Of a stretch of DNA of 64,000 nucleotides, positions 59,100-64,000 are shown piece by piece (the stretch's first letter is position 1; each line of letters starts with the position of its first letter). A program made the position numbers and the translations under genes. The notes under the pieces are model-generated. The model was not told the DNA's origin. It did no database searches and saw only the letters and a list, made by a program, of their open reading frames with translations. This stretch comes from Nocardioides renjunii (GTDB taxonomy: Bacteria > Actinomycetota > Actinomycetes > Propionibacteriales > Nocardioidaceae), in assembly GCF_034661175.1 (NCBI RefSeq), contig NZ_CP141058.1, forward strand, positions 2,976,001 to 3,040,000, read 5' to 3'.

Positions 59100-59128
59100 A
59101 GACTACACCCAAGGTTAGGCACACCTAA
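59100..59128 (-). promoter_or_regulatory. efeU promoter with overlapping IdeR/DtxR iron box
   Basis: On the minus strand TTAGGT (-35), 17 bases, TAGTCT (-10), eight bases to the efeU GTG. A DtxR/IdeR-like box (59110-59128) matches the 19-bp consensus at 15 positions, covering the -35 and spacer. Iron-loaded IdeR would block transcription. Confidence 0.8.
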
Positions 59129-59182
59129 TCCCGAGCGACGGCGAGACGGCCGGGCGCGGGTCGGGCGCGGGTCAGGCGCGAA

Positions 59183-59986
59183 TCAGGCGCGGACGAGGAC
59201 CTCGCCGTGCAGCACCGAGAACCAGCCGTCCGGGTGGGCGGCCCACGAGCGCCAGGCGTCGGCGATCCCCGCCAGCTCCTCGGCGCTCGCCCGGCCCTCG
59301 TCGACCAGCTGGCGGGCGAGCATGGTGGAGGTGATGCGGTCGGCCCACAGGCCGCCCCACCACGCGCGGTCCTGCGGGTCGGCGTAGCACCAGGTCGAGG
59401 AGCCGGCCACCACGTCGGTGGCACCGGCGGCGTGCGCCCAGGCCAGCAGCATCCGGCCGGCGTCCGGCTCGCCGCCGTTGGCGCGGGCCGCGGCGTCGTA
59501 GAGCTCGAGCCAGCGGTCGAGCCCCGGCGCCGCCGGGTGCCACGAGAAGTGGCCGTAGTCGCTGTCCCGCGCGGCGACCAGGCCGCCCGGGCGGGTCACC
59601 GCGAGCATCTGGCGCAGCGCCGCGACCGGGTCGGCGACGTGCTGGAGCACCTGGTGCGCGTGGACGACGTCGAAGCCGCCGGCGGCGGGCCCGCCGAGCG
59701 CCTCCAGCGCGTGCACGTCCCCCACGACCACGGTCGCGTTGGTGACACCCTGCCGCTCGAGCTCGGCGCGGGTCAGGTCGGCGGCCTCGTCGGTGACCTC
59801 GAGCGCCACCACCTCCCCCACCAGCCGGGCCAGGTCCGCGGTGATGGTGCCGGGACCCGACCCGACGTCGAGCAGGCGCTGCCCGGCGTGGAGGTGGGGC
59901 AGGAGGTACGCCGCCGAGTTGGCGGCCGTGCGCCACCGGTGGGAGCGCAGGACGGCCTCGGCGTGCCCGTGGGTGTAGGTGCTCAT
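59183..59986 (-). CDS. SAM-dependent methyltransferase
   Basis: A 267-residue class I methyltransferase. Motif I is RLLDVGSGPGTITADLARLV; the acidic strand-2 residue is in VVALEVTDEAADLTR, and the motif IV region reads GGFDVVHAHQVLQHVADPVA. It resembles UbiE/malonyl-CoA methyltransferase-like enzymes; the substrate is unknown. ATG 59986 (MSTYTHGHAEAVLRSHRWRT) is preferred over longer frames. Confidence 0.85.
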   Translation of the reverse strand: MSTYTHGHAEAVLRSHRWRTAANSAAYLLPHLHAGQRLLDVGSGPGTITADLARLVGEVVALEVTDEAADLTRAELERQGVTNATVVVGDVHALEALGGPAAGGFDVVHAHQVLQHVADPVAALRQMLAVTRPGGLVAARDSDYGHFSWHPAAPGLDRWLELYDAAARANGGEPDAGRMLLAWAHAAGATDVVAGSSTWCYADPQDRAWWGGLWADRITSTMLARQLVDEGRASAEELAGIADAWRSWAAHPDGWFSVLHGEVLVRA

Positions 59987-60006
59987 GCCAACGCTCCGAC
60001 GCGCGG

Positions 60007-61137
<1,131 letters not shown>

Positions 61138-61683
61138 TCAGGTGGCGAGGGCGGACGGCGGCGCCGGGACGGCGACGGGGCGGTGCGAGCGCTCGCTGAT
61201 CGAGCGCGAGCCGCGGCCGATCGCGACCATGCCGGACTGGACGAGCTCGCGGATGCCGAAGGGCTCGAGCACGCGGAGCAGGTCGGCGAGCTTGTCGGCG
61301 TTGCCGACCGCCTGGACGGTGACCGCGTCGGGGGCGACGTCGACCACCTTGGCGCGGAACAGCTGGACGGCGTCGAGCACCGCGCCCCGGGTCGTGGCGT
61401 CGGCGCGGACCTTGACCAGCAGCAGCTCGCGGTTGACCGACCCGCCTCCGTCGAGCTCGACGATCTTGATCACCTCGACCAGCTTGTTGAGCTGCTTGGT
61501 GACCTGCTCGAGCGGCGACTCCTCGACGTTGACCACGATGGTCATCCGGGAGACCTCCGGGTGCTCGGTCGGCCCGACGGCGAGGCTGTCGATGTTGAAG
61601 CCGCGCCGCGAGAACAGGCCGGCGATGCGCGCGAGGACGCCCGGCTTGTTCTCCACCAGGACGGACAGGGTGTGCTTGCTCAT
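61138..61683 (-). CDS. ilvN: Acetolactate synthase small subunit
   Basis: A 181-residue regulatory subunit. The N-terminal ACT domain reads TLSVLVENKPGVLARIAGLF then SRRGFNIDSLAVGPTEHPEV, which mediates valine feedback. The C-terminal part (LLVKVRADATTRGAVLDAVQ) binds the catalytic subunit. The ATG overlaps the ilvB stop (TGATG). The C-terminus is extended with Arg/Pro (RSISERSHRPVAVPAPP). Confidence 0.95.
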   Translation of the reverse strand: MSKHTLSVLVENKPGVLARIAGLFSRRGFNIDSLAVGPTEHPEVSRMTIVVNVEESPLEQVTKQLNKLVEVIKIVELDGGGSVNRELLLVKVRADATTRGAVLDAVQLFRAKVVDVAPDAVTVQAVGNADKLADLLRVLEPFGIRELVQSGMVAIGRGSRSISERSHRPVAVPAPPSALAT

Positions 61684-63455
61684 CAGGCTCGGACCTCCCA
61701 GTCGTCCTCGACCTCGTCGAACTGCGGGGCGAGGTCGCGCGCGTACTTGATCTCGTCGTTGCTCGTGCCGGCGGCGACCATCGGCCACACCATGGCGTCG
61801 CGGTGGACGCGGAAGTCCACGACCACCGGCCGGTCGTCGATGGCCATCGCCTTCTCGATCGTGGCGTCGACCTCCCCCGGGGACTCGCAGGCCAGGCCGA
61901 CGCAGCCGTAGGCCTCGGCGAGCTTGACGAAGTCGGGGATCCGCTTGGAGTGCAGGTCGGTGTTGGAGTAGCGCTCGTTGTAGAACAGCGTCTGCCACTG
62001 CCGGACCATGCCGAGCGACTCGTTGTTGATGATCGCGACCTTGATCGGGATGTCGTTGATCGCGCAGGTCGCCAGCTCCTGGTTGGTCATCTGGAAGCAC
62101 CCGTCGCCGTCGATGGCCCACACGGTGGTGTCGGACATCCCGACCTTGGCGCCCATCGCCGCGGGCACCGAGTAGCCCATCGTGCCGAGGCCGCCCGAGT
62201 TGAGCCAGGTGTGCGGCTTCTCGTAGCCGATGAACTGCGCGGCCCACATCTGGTGCTGGCCGACCCCCGAGGTGAAGATCGTGTCGGGCCCGGCGATCGC
62301 CCCCAGCCGCTCGATGACGTACTGCGGGGCGAGGCCGGTGTCGGGGGCGTCGTAGCCGAGCGGGTAGCGCTTCTTGATCCCGGCCAGGAAGGCGACCCAC
62401 GCCTCGTAGTCGCCGTCGGCGCCCTCGGCGCGCAGGAGCGCCACCATCTGGGCGATGACCTCCTTGCAGTCGCCGACGATGGGCACGTCGGCGTGGCGGT
62501 TCTTGCCGATCTCCGCCGGGTCGATGTCGGCGTGGATGACCTGCGCCTGCGGGGCGAACGAGTCGAGGTTGCCGGTGACCCGGTCGTCGAAGCGGGCGCC
62601 GAGGCTGATGATGAGGTCGCTCTTCTGCAGGCCCGCGACGGCGGCCACGGTGCCGTGCATGCCCGGCATGCCGAGGTGCTGCGGGTGGCTGTCGGGGAAG
62701 GCTCCGCGCGCCATCAGGGTGGTGACGACGGGGATGCCGGTCAGCGCGGCGAGCTGGGCCAGCTCGCGCGAGGCGCCGGCGCGGATCACGCCGCCGCCGA
62801 CGTAGAGCACCGGCCGGCGCGCGTCCTTGACGAGGCGCACGGCCTCCTTGATCTGCTTGGCGTGCGGGGTCGTCACCGGGCGGTAGCCGGGCAGGTGCAG
62901 CTCGCTCGGCCAGGCGAACGTCGTCTGCGCCTGGAGGGCGGACTTGGCGATGTCGACCAGCACCGGGCCGGGCCGGCCCGTCGAGGCGAGGTGGAAGGCC
63001 TCGGCGATCGTGCGCGGGATGTCGGCGGGGTCGGTGACGAGGAAGTTGTGCTTGGTGATCGGCATCGTGATGCCGCGGATGTCGGCCTCCTGGAAGGCGT
63101 CGGTGCCGATCATCGAGGCGCCGACCTGACCCGTGACGGCGACCATCGGCACGGAGTCCATGTGCGCGTCGGCCAGCGGCGTGACCAGGTTGGTGGCGCC
63201 GGGGCCGGACGTCGCCATGCACACGCCGACGCGGCCGGTGGCCGCGGCGTAGCCCTGGGCGGCGTGGCCGGCGCCCTGCTCGTGGCGTACGAGGACGTGC
63301 CGGATCCGCGTGGAGTCCATCAGCGGGTCGTAGGCCGGGAGGATCGCGCCGCCCGGGATGCCGAAGATGTCGGTGACGCCGGCCGCCTCCAGGGAGGTGA
63401 CGAGGCTCTGGGCCCCGGAGACCGACCCGGTGGCCTGTCCGTCCTGCTCCGTCAT
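61683..63455 (-). CDS. ilvB: Acetolactate synthase large subunit
   Basis: A 590-residue thiamine-diphosphate enzyme. It begins [20 protein letters not shown]; the catalytic Glu is in [20 protein letters not shown], and the ThDP-binding motif is [20 protein letters not shown] then [14 protein letters not shown]. It forms acetolactate or acetohydroxybutyrate, the common first step of Val, Leu and Ile synthesis. Its ATG lies 27 bases after the attenuator U-run, and it is followed without a gap by ilvN. Confidence 0.96.
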   Translation of the reverse strand: MTEQDGQATGSVSGAQSLVTSLEAAGVTDIFGIPGGAILPAYDPLMDSTRIRHVLVRHEQGAGHAAQGYAAATGRVGVCMATSGPGATNLVTPLADAHMDSVPMVAVTGQVGASMIGTDAFQEADIRGITMPITKHNFLVTDPADIPRTIAEAFHLASTGRPGPVLVDIAKSALQAQTTFAWPSELHLPGYRPVTTPHAKQIKEAVRLVKDARRPVLYVGGGVIRAGASRELAQLAALTGIPVVTTLMARGAFPDSHPQHLGMPGMHGTVAAVAGLQKSDLIISLGARFDDRVTGNLDSFAPQAQVIHADIDPAEIGKNRHADVPIVGDCKEVIAQMVALLRAEGADGDYEAWVAFLAGIKKRYPLGYDAPDTGLAPQYVIERLGAIAGPDTIFTSGVGQHQMWAAQFIGYEKPHTWLNSGGLGTMGYSVPAAMGAKVGMSDTTVWAIDGDGCFQMTNQELATCAINDIPIKVAIINNESLGMVRQWQTLFYNERYSNTDLHSKRIPDFVKLAEAYGCVGLACESPGEVDATIEKAMAIDDRPVVVDFRVHRDAMVWPMVAAGTSNDEIKYARDLAPQFDEVEDDWEVRA

Positions 63456-63481
63456 GGTTCTTCTTTCCTCGTCAGCCCAAC

Positions 63482-63514
63482 AAAAAACCCCTCGGCCCGG
63501 TGGGCGACGAGGGG
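63482..63514 (-). terminator. Attenuator terminator of ilvB
   Basis: The stem CCCCTCG/CGAGGGG is extended by GGGC/GCCC across a two-base bulge, with a short loop, followed by six U and G. It lies between the leader peptide and ilvB. Confidence 0.88.
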
Positions 63515-63543
63515 TGACGCGTGTGCGGTGGGGTCTGGTGACC

Positions 63544-63585
63544 TCAGCCCACGCGTCGCGTGCGTACAAGAATCTCGGTGCGCAT
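63544..63585 (-). CDS. ilvB leader peptide ([13 protein letters not shown])
   Basis: A 13-codon frame with Ile-Leu-Val at codons 5-7. It closely resembles the ilvB leader peptides known in Streptomyces and relatives, so attenuation by branched-chain tRNA charging is well supported. The stop is 30 bases before the terminator stem. Confidence 0.85.
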   Translation of the reverse strand: MRTEILVRTRRVG

Positions 63586-63694
63586 GCGACAACCGTCGTC
63601 GCCGGGGCCGTCCGGCGTCAAGCAAGTGTGACAGTCGTCCCAACATGTGGAATCTGCGTCTCGACATGTGGCTGGACGCGCGCGGAAGCGGGGC

Positions 63695-64000
63695 TCAGCG
63701 GTCGAGCGGCGTGCAGATGCAGGACCGGTTGCCGTCGCGGTCCTCGACGACCCAGAACGACGGGGCGGCCGCGTCGCTGACCAGCCTCCCGCCGGCGTCC
63801 AGCACGGCCTGCAGCCGGTGCTCGGCCTCGTCGTGCGGCACCCAGACGTCGAGGTGCCAGCGCTGCTCGTGGTCCTGCGGCGGCAGCGAGGGGTCCGCGT
63901 CCGAGCCATCGTCGTCCGGCACCTGGAACCACAGCCCGGGGACCTGCCCGCTGGGATCCACCGGCTCCCCGTCGCGGACCTCGGCGCCGAGGAGCGCGGC
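63695..64000 (-). CDS. VOC-family protein, 5' end beyond the window
   Basis: The C-terminal 101 residues of a glyoxalase/bleomycin-resistance-type protein: VPGLWFQVPDDDGSD, RWHLDVWVPHDEAEHRLQAV and FWVVEDRDGNRSCICTPLD. The start lies beyond position 64000. Conserved strand patterns are present, but metal ligands cannot be checked fully. It lies upstream of the ilvB leader on the same strand, with about 110 bp between. Confidence 0.78.
   Translation of the reverse strand, partial: AALLGAEVRDGEPVDPSGQVPGLWFQVPDDDGSDADPSLPPQDHEQRWHLDVWVPHDEAEHRLQAVLDAGGRLVSDAAAPSFWVVEDRDGNRSCICTPLDR

Noticed and set aside
59092..59124. Longer efeU start (MCLTLG) at 59124
   Set aside because: It would begin inside the IdeR box and the -35 element. 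GTG 59091 fits the promoter and family alignment.

Overview
The window is very GC-rich (about 70 percent or more), densely packed actinobacterial chromosome. The gene content (BioYMN, SerA, IlvBNC, non-discriminating-type GltX next to tRNA-Glu and tRNA-Gln, IdeR-type iron box, DUF5709, many leaderless starts behind a TANNNT box) points to a Propionibacteriales actinomycete such as Nocardioides. The genus is an inference, not read directly. No phage, transposon, CRISPR array or rRNA is seen. The window cuts one gene at each end.

Layout. 1-6.2 kb: an Ada-type fragment, then a CitA/CitB-like two-component pair divergent from a tctCBA tricarboxylate transporter operon ending in a universal stress protein. 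6.2-9.8 kb: tRNA-Glu, tRNA-Gln, a CPBP protease, gltX and a FAH-family hydrolase, all on the minus strand. 9.9-13.5 kb: a PLP decarboxylase, a DNA-glycosylase-like protein, a sulfotransferase and a pentapeptide-repeat protein. 13.5-16.2 kb: a BioQ-like TetR repressor, its operator and bioYMN biotin uptake. 16.2-22.8 kb: a VOC protein, an amidase, an FMN reductase with its TetR regulator, and a DUF305 lipoprotein divergent from an LVIVD/Ig secreted protein. 22.8-26.7 kb: cimA behind a Thr/Ile leader-peptide attenuator, an MFS exporter, a TetR and a TraR/DksA-like protein. 26.7-34.5 kb: a phytase-like/GDPD fusion, DUF5709, PPK2, an XRE regulator, an M43 metalloprotease, and a small PF13769-like protein overlapping a homocysteine S-methyltransferase. 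34.5-40.7 kb: a membrane Ser/Thr kinase, a NarL-type two-component system, a DUF2306 protein and an NhaA-DsbA fusion. 40.7-43.2 kb: leader peptide, 46-aa ORF, leuB and ilvE. 43.3-50.6 kb: a methyltransferase, an ABC exporter pair, a SipW-type signal peptidase fused to a LamG lectin with its TasA-like partner, and yczE/YczR. 50.6-59.1 kb: serA, a YdeI-like protein, a DsbA/FrnE protein, an NCS1 permease and efeUOB iron uptake. 59.2-64 kb: a methyltransferase, then ilvC, ilvN and ilvB behind a leader-peptide attenuator, and a truncated VOC gene.

How it works together. Branched-chain amino-acid synthesis dominates: ilvB-ilvN-ilvC, leuB-ilvE and cimA all lie here, with serA. Each of the three transcription units has its own upstream leader peptide, rich in Ile-Leu-Val (ilvB), Val-Leu-Val-Leu-Ile (leuB) or Thr-Thr-Ile-Ile-Ile (cimA), followed by hairpins. 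This suggests coordinated ribosome-mediated attenuation tuned to different amino acids. The most unusual protein is the signal peptidase-LamG fusion at 46.9 kb. It carries, in one chain, both the protease and a segment matching the cleavage-site region of its neighbour, so it could be a self-releasing system. Other structure includes a dispersed hairpin repeat with three intergenic copies and one inside a gene, short tandem repeats in the efe operon and beside the bioQ-like gene, and at least eleven probable leaderless genes.
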